From NCBI RefSeq assembly GCF_003112515.1, contig NZ_BEVZ01000005.1, positions 62,001 through 126,000 on the forward strand: a stretch of DNA of 64,000 bases, written 5' to 3'. The position numbers and the translations under genes are program-made. Below are positions 44,686 through 53,605 of this stretch, in pieces. The notes under the pieces are model-generated. The model had not been told where the DNA came from. It made no database searches and saw only the letters and a program-made list of their open reading frames with translations. Numbering within the stretch: position 1 is the first letter of the stretch; every line of letters starts with the position of its first letter. This stretch comes from Streptomyces fragilis (GTDB lineage: Bacteria; Actinomycetota; Actinomycetes; Streptomycetales; Streptomycetaceae).

Positions 44686-45009
44686 ATGGTTCTTGTGACG
44701 TCACCCGCTCCCGCGCCCATGGAAACCGAACGCACCGAGTCGGCGGAGGAGACCTTCGCCGTACCCGAGCCGGACGTCCCCTGGGTCACGATCGTCCACA
44801 ACGACCCGGTCAACCTGATGAGCTACGTGACCTACGTCTTCCAGACGTACTTCGGCTATTCGAAGGACAAGGCCACCAAGCTGATGATGGACGTCCACCA
44901 CAAGGGCAGGGCGGTGGTCTCCAGCGGTTCCCGCGAGGAGATGGAGCGCGACGTGCAGGCCATGCACGGCTACGGTCTGTGGGCCACCCTCCAGCAGGAC
45001 CGCCGGTAG
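44686..45009 (+). CDS. clpS: ATP-dependent Clp protease adaptor ClpS
   Basis: A 107-residue adaptor that delivers N-degron substrates to ClpC/ClpP. The core is clear: [61 protein letters not shown] 44686 has GGGGTGG upstream; GTG 44695 (VTSPAPAP) is the alternative and resembles the usual annotated N-terminus. A DUF2017 gene follows, its constant partner in actinobacteria. Confidence 0.95.
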   Translation: MVLVTSPAPAPMETERTESAEETFAVPEPDVPWVTIVHNDPVNLMSYVTYVFQTYFGYSKDKATKLMMDVHHKGRAVVSSGSREEMERDVQAMHGYGLWATLQQDRR

Positions 45010-45066
45010 CCCCCTGCCGCGCGACCGGACCGACCGCCCGCCGAGCCGAAAAGATCTGTCACCGAC

Positions 45067-45711
45067 ATGCCCGGAACCTTCGAACCGCTCCCCGGCGGCG
45101 GCGCGGCCGTCGCACTCGACGACGTCGAGATCTCGATCATCCGCTCGCTGGCCGCCCAGCTCCTGGAACTCATCGGCCCCGGCCCCGCCGAGGACGCCTC
45201 CGCCGACCCGCTCGCCGAACTCTTCGCCGACGGCCCCAGCGAGCCGCCCGCCGACCCGGTGCTGCGCCGCCTCTTCCCGGACGCCTACACAGACCCGGCC
45301 CGGTTCCCGGACACCGCCGAACAGGCCGAGGAGGCGAAGGCCTACTCCTCGGAGTTCCGCCGCTACACCGAGAACGACCTGCGGGCCGGCAAGCGCGAGG
45401 ACGCCCTCGCGGTGATCCGCTCCCTCGACGAGCTGACGATCGGCGGCGGTGGTGGTGACGGCGACGGCGCGGGAGATGACGGCGCGGGCGGCGGTGTGCT
45501 GAAGCTGACGCCCGAGCGGTCGGTCCAGTGGCTGAGGACGCTCAACGACATCCGCCTCGCCATCGCCTCGCGCCTCGACATCACCGACGAGGAGGACAGC
45601 GACATCCTCTACCGCCTCCCGGACACCGACGAACGCAAGCCCCTGGTGATGGCCTACCTGTGGCTCGGCGGGCTGCAGGAGAGCCTCGTCGAGACCCTGA
45701 TGCCCCAGTGA
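45067..45711 (+). CDS. DUF2017 family protein
   Basis: A 214-residue acidic helical protein of the DUF2017 family. Conserved parts: LDDVEISIIRSLAAQLLELI, RLFPDAY, EFRRYTENDLRAGKREDALA and WLRTLNDIRLAIASRLDI. A Gly/Asp-rich insertion at ~127-140 (GGGGGDGDGAGDDGAGGG) interrupts the domain. It sits 57 nt behind clpS in actinobacteria, suggesting a shared process (proteolysis or its control), but no function is proven. Confidence 0.9.
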   Translation: MPGTFEPLPGGGAAVALDDVEISIIRSLAAQLLELIGPGPAEDASADPLAELFADGPSEPPADPVLRRLFPDAYTDPARFPDTAEQAEEAKAYSSEFRRYTENDLRAGKREDALAVIRSLDELTIGGGGGDGDGAGDDGAGGGVLKLTPERSVQWLRTLNDIRLAIASRLDITDEEDSDILYRLPDTDERKPLVMAYLWLGGLQESLVETLMPQ

Positions 45712-46097
45712 GCCCGCGGTGACCCGGCGCGGACGGTGTGTAGGGGAGCCGTAAGGATCGCGTAAGGAGTCTCGCGAGCCGTTGTCCGAGGTTCGGTAAA
45801 CGGACAGCAAAATCCGATTTCCGGACACCGCAAATCGGTCATATCTGGAATATTTCACCGCCGCGTTGTGGAGTTGCCCACAGCGCGGCGGTCCGCTTCT
45901 CCGTACCTTTGAGCCAACTTTCTCGTTCCCGCGGGCCACACCCATGTCCGCCGGGAACGGCGCCACCAGGCCGACCGACCGTCGGCAGGCAGGAAAAAAC
46001 TCCCCCATGCCCCCTCGGGGCACGTACTGCCCGGCCCGCCCACCGGCGTCGAAGACGACGCGCGACGGGCCGGTTTCTTGGAGAAAGGCGCACCAAC
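45712..46097 (+). promoter_or_regulatory. five-hairpin leader upstream of the amino acid permease
   Basis: The 386-bp gap has no gene. Hairpins in order: 45857-45892 (15 bp, ACCGCCGCG arm); CGTTCCCG/CGGGAACG at 45924-45959; GCCGAC/GTCGGC at 45970-45986; TGCCCC/GGGGCA at 46008-46022; and CCGGCCCG/CGGGCCGG at 46031-46073 followed by TTTCTT, an intrinsic-terminator shape. The last hairpin lies just before the GGAGAAAGG ribosome site at ~46080. The first hairpin may instead terminate the DUF2017 transcript. A further inverted repeat CCGATTT/AAATCGG lies near 45813-45839. Confidence 0.5.
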
Positions 46098-47549
46098 ATG
46101 ACCTCTCCGCAGGTCGCGAAGACGAACGACAGCAGTGAGGCCGTGCACGGCGACGCCCCCGAGGAGGGGTACGAGCGAGGGCTCGGCAGCCGTCAGGTCC
46201 AGATGATCGCCATCGGCGGCGCCATCGGCGTCGGCCTGTTCCTGGGAGCCGGGGCGAACATCGCCAAGGCCGGCCCCTCCCTCATCCTGATGTACGCCCT
46301 CGCCGGCGTGATCATCTTCTTCATCATGCGGGCCCTCGGTGAGCTGCTGCTCTACCGTCCCGTCTCCGGCTCCTTCGCGGAGTACTCCCGCGAGTTCGTC
46401 GGCCCGTTCGCCGGCTACTTCACCGGCTGGACCTACTGGCTGATGTGGGTGGTCACCGGCATGGCCGAGCTCACGGCCGCCGCCATCTACATCCACTACT
46501 GGTTCCCCGGCATCCCGCAGTGGGTCTCGGCGCTGGTCTTCCTGGTCGTCCTCTTCGGCGCCAACCTGATCTCCGTCAAGCTCTTCGGCGAGATCGAGTT
46601 CTGGTTCTCCATGGTCAAGGTCACCGCCATCATCGGCATGATCGTGATCGGTCTCGGTGTGCTGACCTTCGGCTTCAGCGCCGCCGGCGACACCGCCCAG
46701 GTCTCCAACCTGTGGGCCTTCGACGGCTTCTTCCCCAACGGCATCGGCTCCTCGCTGATGACCCTGCAGGGCGTCATGTTCGCCTACCTGGCCGTCGAAC
46801 TGGTCGGCGTCACCGCCGGTGAGTCGGAGAACCCCGAGAAGACGCTGCCCAAGGCGATCAACACCCTGCCCTGGCGCATCGCCCTCTTCTACGTGGGCGC
46901 CCTGACCGTCATCCTGTGCGTCGTCAAGTGGACCGAGTTCGCGCCCGACGTGAGCCCGTTCGTCGCCGCCTTCGCGAAGATCGGCATCCCGGCCGGCGCC
47001 GCCATCGTCAACTTCGTGGTGCTCACCGCGGCCCTGTCCTCCTGCAACTCCGGCATGTACTCCACCGGCCGCATGCTGCGCACCCTGGCGGACAACGGCG
47101 AGGCCCCCAAGGTCTTCAACAAGCTGTCCTCCACCAAGACCCCGGCCGTCGGCATCGCCGTCTCGGTGCTGCTGATGGGCATCGGCGTGGTCCTGAACTA
47201 CGTCGTCCCCGAGAAGGCCTTCGGCTACGTCACCTCCGTCGCCACCGCGGCCGGCATCTGGACCTGGCTGATGATCTGCGTCAGCCACGTGCTCTACCGC
47301 CGCGCCGTCGCCGCGGGCCGGGTGCGCGCCTCCTCCTTCCCCGCCCCGGGCGGCTCGGTCTGCAGCTGGATCGCCATCGCCTTCCTGCTGATGGTGACCG
47401 TGATGATCGCGCTCAGCCCGGACTCCCGGATCTGCCTCTACGTGATGGCCGGCTGGGCCGTCGCGCTCGGCATCGGCTGGCTGGTCCTCAAGTCCCGCAA
47501 CCCCGAGGTGACCCGCCGCGCCGAGCCCGTGCTCGACCAGGCCGGCTGA
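46098..47549 (+). CDS. amino acid permease (AAT/APC family)
   Basis: A 483-residue permease with 12 predicted helices. Typical marks: MIAIGGAIGVGLFLGAGANI, GPSLILMYALAGVIIFFIMR, ALGELLLYRPVSGSFAEYS, and GVTAGESENPEKTLPKAIN. It imports an amino acid (the GABA/aromatic/proline-type subfamily cannot be separated by eye) by proton symport. ATG 46098 follows GGAGAAAGG. The long structured leader suggests post-initiation control. A perfect hairpin follows the gene. Confidence 0.93.
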   Translation: MTSPQVAKTNDSSEAVHGDAPEEGYERGLGSRQVQMIAIGGAIGVGLFLGAGANIAKAGPSLILMYALAGVIIFFIMRALGELLLYRPVSGSFAEYSREFVGPFAGYFTGWTYWLMWVVTGMAELTAAAIYIHYWFPGIPQWVSALVFLVVLFGANLISVKLFGEIEFWFSMVKVTAIIGMIVIGLGVLTFGFSAAGDTAQVSNLWAFDGFFPNGIGSSLMTLQGVMFAYLAVELVGVTAGESENPEKTLPKAINTLPWRIALFYVGALTVILCVVKWTEFAPDVSPFVAAFAKIGIPAGAAIVNFVVLTAALSSCNSGMYSTGRMLRTLADNGEAPKVFNKLSSTKTPAVGIAVSVLLMGIGVVLNYVVPEKAFGYVTSVATAAGIWTWLMICVSHVLYRRAVAAGRVRASSFPAPGGSVCSWIAIAFLLMVTVMIALSPDSRICLYVMAGWAVALGIGWLVLKSRNPEVTRRAEPVLDQAG

Positions 47550-47610
47550 CCCTCCGCACCACCGGGACGGCCCAGCCGCCCCACCGGCACCGGCACACCC
47601 GGTCCCGCAT

Positions 47611-47650
47611 ACCGGCCCCGCCGTCTCGCCACGCGAGAAGCGGGGCCGGT
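47611..47650 (+). terminator. terminator after the amino acid permease
   Basis: ACCGGCCCCGC at 47611-47621 pairs perfectly over 11 bp with GCGGGGCCGGT at 47640-47650. An inner TCTCG/CGAGA helix extends the structure. It lies 62 nt after the permease stop and 31 nt before mec. Confidence 0.75.
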
Positions 47651-47680
47651 CCGCGTTCCAGTACGACATATCCTGCCGCC

Positions 47681-48112
47681 ATGCTGACCATCACCCAGGC
47701 CCTCGTTGACCAGATCGTCGAGCACGCCCGCCGGGACCACCCCGACGAGGCGTGCGGCGTCGTCGCCGGCCCGGTGGGCTCCGGCCGGCCGGAGCGGTTC
47801 ATCCCCATGCTCAACGCCGCCCGCTCGCCCACCTTCTACGAGTTCGACAGCCAGGACCTGCTGAAGCTGTACCGGGACATGGACGACCGCGACGAGGAAC
47901 CGGTCGTCATCTACCACTCCCACACCGCCACCGAGGCCTACCCCTCGCGCACCGACATCTCCTACGCCAACGAGCCCGGCGCCCACTACGTGCTGGTCTC
48001 CACGGCCGACGCCGACGGCCTCGGCGACTTCCAGTTCCGGTCCTACCGGATCGTCGACGGCGAGGTCACCGAGGAGCCCGTCCAGGTCGTGGACGCCTAC
48101 CCGGCCGCCTGA
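47681..48112 (+). CDS. mec: Mec-type JAMM/MPN metalloprotease
   Basis: A 143-residue JAMM protease. The zinc signature HSHTATEAYPSRTD (H-x-H-x7-S-x2-D) is complete, with the catalytic Glu in PDEACGVVAG near 27. In Mycobacterium, Mec+ releases cysteine from the CysO-Cys adduct. Here cysO and cysM follow in the same direction. Because the CysO here has two extra residues after Gly-Gly, this enzyme might also trim them, as JAMM proteins do for QbsE-like carriers. ATG 47681 lies 7 nt after TATCCTGC. Confidence 0.92.
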   Translation: MLTITQALVDQIVEHARRDHPDEACGVVAGPVGSGRPERFIPMLNAARSPTFYEFDSQDLLKLYRDMDDRDEEPVVIYHSHTATEAYPSRTDISYANEPGAHYVLVSTADADGLGDFQFRSYRIVDGEVTEEPVQVVDAYPAA

Positions 48113-48207
48113 CCTGCGAATTCGCCCGCACCGTCGCACGATGTCCGCATACTGGCCGGATCGACCGCACAGCGAGACGCGGCGTCGGTCCGCTCTCCGG
48201 GAATCGA

Positions 48208-48213
48208 TACGAT
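48208..48213 (+). promoter_or_regulatory. -10 element of a leaderless leader-peptide transcript
   Basis: TACGAT at 48208-48213 ends 6 nt before the ATG at 48220. The transcript would therefore begin at or next to the start codon. The -35 is not clear. Confidence 0.5.
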
Positions 48214-48219
48214 GACCGC

Positions 48220-48321
48220 ATGGTTCTCCACGACGTGAGCGAGACGACGCCGGGCATCCTGCTCGTGGCGCGGCTGCACGTCGACCTGTGCCGCCTCAAC
48301 AGCGCCCTCTGTCCGCGCTGA
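48220..48321 (+). CDS. cysteine-containing leader peptide upstream of cysO
   Basis: A 33-residue peptide, MVLHDVSETTPG...RLHVDLCRLNSALCPR, read from ATG 48220 with a -10-like hexamer just upstream. Its end (HVDLCR..SALCPR, Cys at 24 and 31) has the pattern I associate with annotated actinobacterial putative leader peptides before sulfur genes. It lies between mec and cysO and is followed by two mutually exclusive helices (48336-48368 or 48339-48377). Ribosome stalling on the Cys codons when cysteine is low is the natural model. Confidence 0.7.
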   Translation: MVLHDVSETTPGILLVARLHVDLCRLNSALCPR

Positions 48322-48335
48322 CCGCGCGCGGCCGT

Positions 48336-48377
48336 CCCCGGGCGGCCAGGAAGGCCCCCGGCCCGGGGCGCCGCCCG
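48336..48377 (+). promoter_or_regulatory. mutually exclusive helices, candidate attenuator of cysO-cysM
   Basis: CCCCGGGC (48336-48343) pairs with GCCCGGGG (48361-48368). The overlapping CGGGCGGC (48339-48346) pairs with GCCGCCCG (48370-48377). Both helices are perfect 8-mers and cannot form together. They begin 15 nt after the leader-peptide stop and end about 80 nt before cysO. Confidence 0.5.
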
Positions 48378-48455
48378 ACCAGCCACGGGCCGCCGCCCCC
48401 GACAGCCACCCGCAGCACAGCCATCCCGCCACACCACCACCGACAGGAGCCCTGA

Positions 48456-49706
<1,251 letters not shown>

Positions 49707-49760
49707 CCCCGGCGCACCCGTCCGCGGGCCCACCACGGCACTCGCGACGCACCTGTCACA

Positions 49761-49799
49761 CGGCGGCCGGCGCCCCTCCCGAGGGGGCGCCGGCCGCCG
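49761..49799 (+). terminator. terminator of the cysO-cysM unit
   Basis: CGGCGGCCGGCGCCCCTC at 49761-49778 pairs with GAGGGGGCGCCGGCCGCCG at 49781-49799, about 18 bp with one bulge. It lies 54 nt after the cysM stop. Confidence 0.88.
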
Positions 49800-50005
49800 T
49801 CGTGCGCCCCCACGCGCCCCACGTGCCCCACGACCAGCCGAACCGGTGACAAGGCAGGTGAGTTCCCCCACAACGGAGCCTCGGCGAGGAGCCAGGGACG
49901 CCCCGGCGGCTTAGTCTCGACGGACCGCGCGAGCCCTGTCGTCCCACCGCTCGCCCGACCCACGGCTCGTCCGTCCGCCCGTCCGCCAACGGAGGTTCCC
50001 GCTCC

Positions 50006-50758
50006 ATGAAGCTCACCGTCGTCGGCTGCTCGGGGTCGTTCCCCTCCACGGAATCGGCCTGCTCGAGCTACCTCGTCGAGGCCGACGGCTTCCGGCTGCT
50101 CCTCGACATGGGCAACGGCGCCCTCGGCGAGCTGCAGCGACACATCGACCTCTACGACCTGGACGCCATCTTCCTCAGCCACCTGCACGCCGACCACTGC
50201 ATCGACATGTGCGCCTACTTCGTCGTCCGGTACTACCGGCCCGACGGCGGCCGCTGCGCGCCCATCCCGGTCTTCGGCCCCGAGGGCACCGAACACCACC
50301 TCACCACCGCGCACGCCGACACTCCCTCGGCCAGCTCGATGAGCGAGGTCTTCGACTTCCACACCGTCAAGCCGGGCACCTTCGAGATCGGCCCCTTCAC
50401 CGTCCACACCGAGCTGATGGCACACCCCGTCGAGGCGTACGGCATCCGCCTCGAGCACGACGGCAGGTCACTCACCTACTCCGGCGACACCGGACCCCTC
50501 CCCGCGCTCGAAGAGCTCGCCCGCGACACCGACCTCTTCCTCTGCGAGGCCGCCTTCGACGCCGACCGCGACCAGATCCCCGACCTGCACCTCAACGGCA
50601 CCCAGGCCGGCGAGGTCGCCGCCCGCGCCGGCGCCCGCAGGCTCGTCCTCACCCACATCGCGCCCTGGACCGACCCGCAGTCCAACCTGGACTGCGCCGT
50701 CGCCGCCTACCGGGGCCCGGTCGAACTGGCCCGCGCCGGAGCGGTCTACGAGATCTGA
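50006..50758 (+). CDS. metallo-beta-lactamase-fold hydrolase, Rv1339-type cAMP phosphodiesterase
   Basis: A 250-residue MBL-fold enzyme. Metal ligands: SHLHADHC near 53 (HxHxDH), the His of ELMAHPVEA, the Asp of YSGDTGPL and the His of LVLTHIAPW. Position behind cysM and before rph matches Rv1339 of M. tuberculosis, reported as an atypical cAMP phosphodiesterase. The same activity is likely but not shown by sequence alone; RNase Z-like or other phosphodiesterase activity is the alternative. ATG 50006 follows GGAGG. Confidence 0.88.
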   Translation: MKLTVVGCSGSFPSTESACSSYLVEADGFRLLLDMGNGALGELQRHIDLYDLDAIFLSHLHADHCIDMCAYFVVRYYRPDGGRCAPIPVFGPEGTEHHLTTAHADTPSASSMSEVFDFHTVKPGTFEIGPFTVHTELMAHPVEAYGIRLEHDGRSLTYSGDTGPLPALEELARDTDLFLCEAAFDADRDQIPDLHLNGTQAGEVAARAGARRLVLTHIAPWTDPQSNLDCAVAAYRGPVELARAGAVYEI

Positions 50759-50787
50759 CCGCCCCGCCGCGGGCGACCGACGGCACG

Positions 50788-51186
50788 TCAGGGCGAGCAG
50801 ACCTTCGCCAGCTCGCCGGACGCGTCGGTGATCGGAGAGACGTCCGGCGTCGCGTCACCCGACTCCACCGCCTTGCGGACCTCCGCGACCCCGGCCTGCA
50901 GGTCGTCCACCGCCTTCGCGACGTCCGCGTCACCCGTCGAGTCGTCCAGCTCGCCCAGGTTCTGGTCGATCGCGGTCAGCGACTCCTCCAGCTGCGTCGG
51001 ATCGTTGCCCGCCGTCTCCACCGCCTGCTGCAGGTCGGCCACGCTGTCGGATATGGCCGCCGCCGTCCGCGCGCAGTCCACAGCTGTGGACAACGCGTCG
51101 CACCCCGTGGCCAGCAGCGCGGCAGCCGCCACCGCGGCCACTACCGCCGGAACCCTCTTCGCGGCACGCGCCGCCCGAGCAGACAT
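50788..51186 (-). CDS. secreted lipoprotein with helical domain
   Basis: A 132-residue lipoprotein. The signal ends in LLATGC, a lipobox with the Cys at ~29. The mature part is a helical, Ala/Asp/Val-rich domain (ADLQQAVETAGNDPTQLEES, AKAVDDLQAGVAEVRKAVES) with Cys residues at 38 and 130 that could form a disulfide. Function unknown. ATG 51186 follows CAGGAGG. It lies between the MBL gene and rph, convergent with the former. Confidence 0.82.
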   Translation of the reverse strand: MSARAARAAKRVPAVVAAVAAAALLATGCDALSTAVDCARTAAAISDSVADLQQAVETAGNDPTQLEESLTAIDQNLGELDDSTGDADVAKAVDDLQAGVAEVRKAVESGDATPDVSPITDASGELAKVCSP

Positions 51187-51292
51187 GGAAACCGGTCCTC
51201 CTGTCGTGGGGGGCCGGAGCGCACGACGGCCGCCGTGCGTCCCCGAAAGGAAAGACGCACGGCGGCACGCCGGAGTTCCTTGCCAAGAAACC

Positions 51293-52024
51293 CTAAAGAG
51301 TGGTTTCGAGCGCTGCCCGCTGCGCCGTGGCCAGGTCGCCGCAGCCGGCCACCGCCAGGTCCAGCAGCGCGTTCAGCTCCTCACGGGCGAACGGCTCCGC
51401 CTCCGCGGTGCCCTGCACCTCGACGAAACGCCCGTCACCGGTGCACACCACGTTCATGTCCGTCTCGGCGCGCACGTCCTCCTCGTAACAGAGGTCCAGC
51501 AGCGGCACCCCGCCCACGATGCCCACCGACACCGCCGACACCGTCCCGGTCAGCGGCTGCCGCCCGGCCTTCACCAGCTTCCTGCCCTGCGCCCACGCCA
51601 CCGCGTCCGCCAGCGCCACGTACGCACCCGTGATCGCCGCGGTCCGCGTGCCGCCGTCGGCCTGCAGCACGTCGCAGTCCAGCACGATCGTGTTCTCGCC
51701 CAGCGCCTTGTAGTCGATCACCGCGCGCAGCGAACGGCCGATCAGCCGGCTGATCTCGTGCGTCCGCCCGCCGATGCGACCCCGCACCGCCTCGCGGTCC
51801 CCACGGGTGTTCGTGGAACGCGGCAGCATCGAGTACTCGGCGGTGACCCAACCCTCGCCGCTGCCCTTGCGCCAGCGCGGCACGCCCTCGGTCACCGAGG
51901 CGGTGCAGAACACCTTCGTGTCGCCGAAGGAGACGAGGACGGAGCCCTCCGCGTGCTTGCTCCACCCCCGCTCGATGGTCACCGGGCGGAGCTGGTCGGG
52001 GGTACGGCCGTCGATACGAGACAT
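51293..52024 (-). CDS. rph: ribonuclease PH
   Basis: A 243-residue phosphorolytic 3'-exoribonuclease that trims tRNA precursors. Typical parts: [59 protein letters not shown] (phosphate-binding Arg) and [20 protein letters not shown]. It is divergent from rdgB with a 60-bp gap, whereas mycobacteria have both in one direction. Confidence 0.97.
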   Translation of the reverse strand: MSRIDGRTPDQLRPVTIERGWSKHAEGSVLVSFGDTKVFCTASVTEGVPRWRKGSGEGWVTAEYSMLPRSTNTRGDREAVRGRIGGRTHEISRLIGRSLRAVIDYKALGENTIVLDCDVLQADGGTRTAAITGAYVALADAVAWAQGRKLVKAGRQPLTGTVSAVSVGIVGGVPLLDLCYEEDVRAETDMNVVCTGDGRFVEVQGTAEAEPFAREELNALLDLAVAGCGDLATAQRAALETTL

Positions 52025-52084
52025 GTGCCCGAGCCTATCCGCCCCGCGCCCGTGGCCCCGACGGACGGCGGGATACTGGACCCC

Positions 52085-52687
52085 ATGACCCGCATCGTCC
52101 TCGCCACCCGCAACGCCGGGAAGATCACCGAACTCCGCGCCATCCTCGCCGAGGCGGGCCTCACCCACGAACTCGTCGGCGCCGAGGAGTTCCCCGAGGT
52201 CCCCGACGTCAAGGAGACCGGCGTCACCTTCGCCGAGAACGCCCTCCTCAAGGCCCACGCGCTGGCCCGGGCCACCGGTCTCCCCGCGGTCGCCGACGAC
52301 TCCGGCCTCTGCGTCGACGTCCTCGGCGGCGCGCCCGGCATCTTCTCCGCCCGCTGGGCCGGCCGTCACGGCGACGACCTCGCGAACCTCGAGCTGCTGC
52401 TGGCCCAGCTCTCCGACATCGCCGAGGAGCACCGGGGGGCCCACTTCGCCTGCGCCGCCGCGCTCGCCCTCCCGGACGGCACCGAACGCGTCGTCGAGGG
52501 CCGCCTCGAGGGCACCCTCCGCCACACCCCGTCGGGCTCCCACGGCTTCGGCTACGACCCGATCCTCCAGCCCTTCGGCGAGACCCGCACCTGCGCGGAG
52601 CTGACCCCCGCGGAGAAGAACGCGATCAGCCACCGGGGCAAGGCGTTCCGGGAACTCGTACCGGTGGTCCGGGAGCTGCTGGGCTGA
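52085..52687 (+). CDS. rdgB: XTP/dITP pyrophosphatase (RdgB/HAM1)
   Basis: A 200-residue house-cleaning pyrophosphatase that hydrolyses dITP/XTP. Motifs: [17 protein letters not shown] at the N-terminus, [40 protein letters not shown], and [34 protein letters not shown] 52085. A tRNA gene reading in the other direction starts 53 bp after its stop. Confidence 0.96.
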   Translation: MTRIVLATRNAGKITELRAILAEAGLTHELVGAEEFPEVPDVKETGVTFAENALLKAHALARATGLPAVADDSGLCVDVLGGAPGIFSARWAGRHGDDLANLELLLAQLSDIAEEHRGAHFACAAALALPDGTERVVEGRLEGTLRHTPSGSHGFGYDPILQPFGETRTCAELTPAEKNAISHRGKAFRELVPVVRELLG

Positions 52688-52739
52688 GGGCACGCCAGAG
52701 AGGGCGTCGCGCAGGTGGATGCGACGCCCTCTCGTCCAG

Positions 52740-52814
52740 TGGGCCCGGTGGGACTCGAACCCACGACACACCGGACCTAAACCGGCGCCCTCTTGCCAGC
52801 TGGGGTACGGGCCC
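52740..52814 (-). tRNA. tRNA with anticodon UAG (Leu-type), short variable arm
   Basis: The acceptor GGGCCCG pairs with CGGGCCC; discriminator A, no encoded CCA. The anticodon stem GCCGG/CCGGT encloses TTTAGGT, giving U33, anticodon UAG (reads CUA) and G37. The T-arm is GTGGGTTCGAGTCCCAC. The variable region is only GTGTC, 5 nt, whereas leucine tRNAs have a long class II variable arm. By anticodon it is tRNA-Leu(UAG); the short arm makes it abnormal. Confidence 0.8.
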
Positions 52815-52853
52815 ACAGCCGCACACACTCTACTGCGTTTCGTTCCGCGTCGA

Positions 52854-53499
52854 TCAGTCCGCTCCGCATCTGAGGCCCTTGCACCATGTCGGGGTCAACG
52901 CGTGGCAATTGGGGCACAGCAGCCGCAGATTCTCCCGACGGTCGTCACGTCGGTCGCCGTTGATGTGGTCGATCTCCAAGGTCATGGGTCTGCCTTGCCA
53001 CTGGGCCCCGGTGCCGCACCGAGCGCACTGCCCAGGAACACCGATCTCCGCGAGGGCTCGGCGCAACATGCGAGTCTTCGTACGGTGTGCGTTGTCGTGC
53101 ACCACCAGGACGTCCTCAGCCGATCGTCGAGCCCTCTGCTTGCCTCGTTGATGTGCCTGCCCCAGGAAGTGACCGGTGGACAGCTCCGCCTCCTGGATCC
53201 AGGTGCGGAGCCGCCGACGCGTGGTGGTGGAGTCGCGCAGACCGAGGCGGCGCAGCACATCCGCGACGGAGACTGCCCCGGCCACGGCGGCTGCCAGTGC
53301 TTCGGCTTCTGGTCGCACGATTGCCGCAGTCGGCGCAGCGCAAGTGCGAGGTGACGCCGAGCCGCCGCATGCGGACGCGTAGGTACTCGCGGCTTCCGCT
53401 CCGCCGGTCCACCCCCAGTCGCTCCAGCGCTTCCGTCAGCGTCCGCGACGCCCCCGCCGCCTCCCGCAGCGCCTCGTCACTGATCCTGGCCGTCGGCAT
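52854..53499 (-). pseudogene. HNH endonuclease, apparently frameshifted
   Basis: Two overlapping frames add up to one HNH protein. The first (ATG 53499) reads MPTARISDEALREAAGASRT, LTEALERLGVD and MRRLGVTSHLR, then turns to nonsense. The second (GTG 53318 to stop at 52854) reads LAAAVAGAVSVADVLRRLGL, then CARCGTGAQWQGRPMTLEID, HINGD and CPNCHAL with the full HNH zinc ligands. In homologues the two helix-turn-helix-like repeats form one N-terminal region. A one-base change near 53330-53345 would rejoin them. The 154-residue second part could still be translated alone. Confidence 0.7.
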
Positions 53500-53605
53500 G
53501 GCCGCCTCCTCCGTCCCGGCCGTGCGTTCGCACGGCTCGCACGGACCAACGAACCGGTTATCGGACGGTTACGTCCGATGGGCGAACATTCGTCACCCGG
53601 GCCGC

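Noticed and set aside
45944-46138. Short ORF as a leader peptide of the permease
   Set aside because: No ribosome site, it crosses the permease start, and it contains no run of a single amino acid that would act as a sensor.
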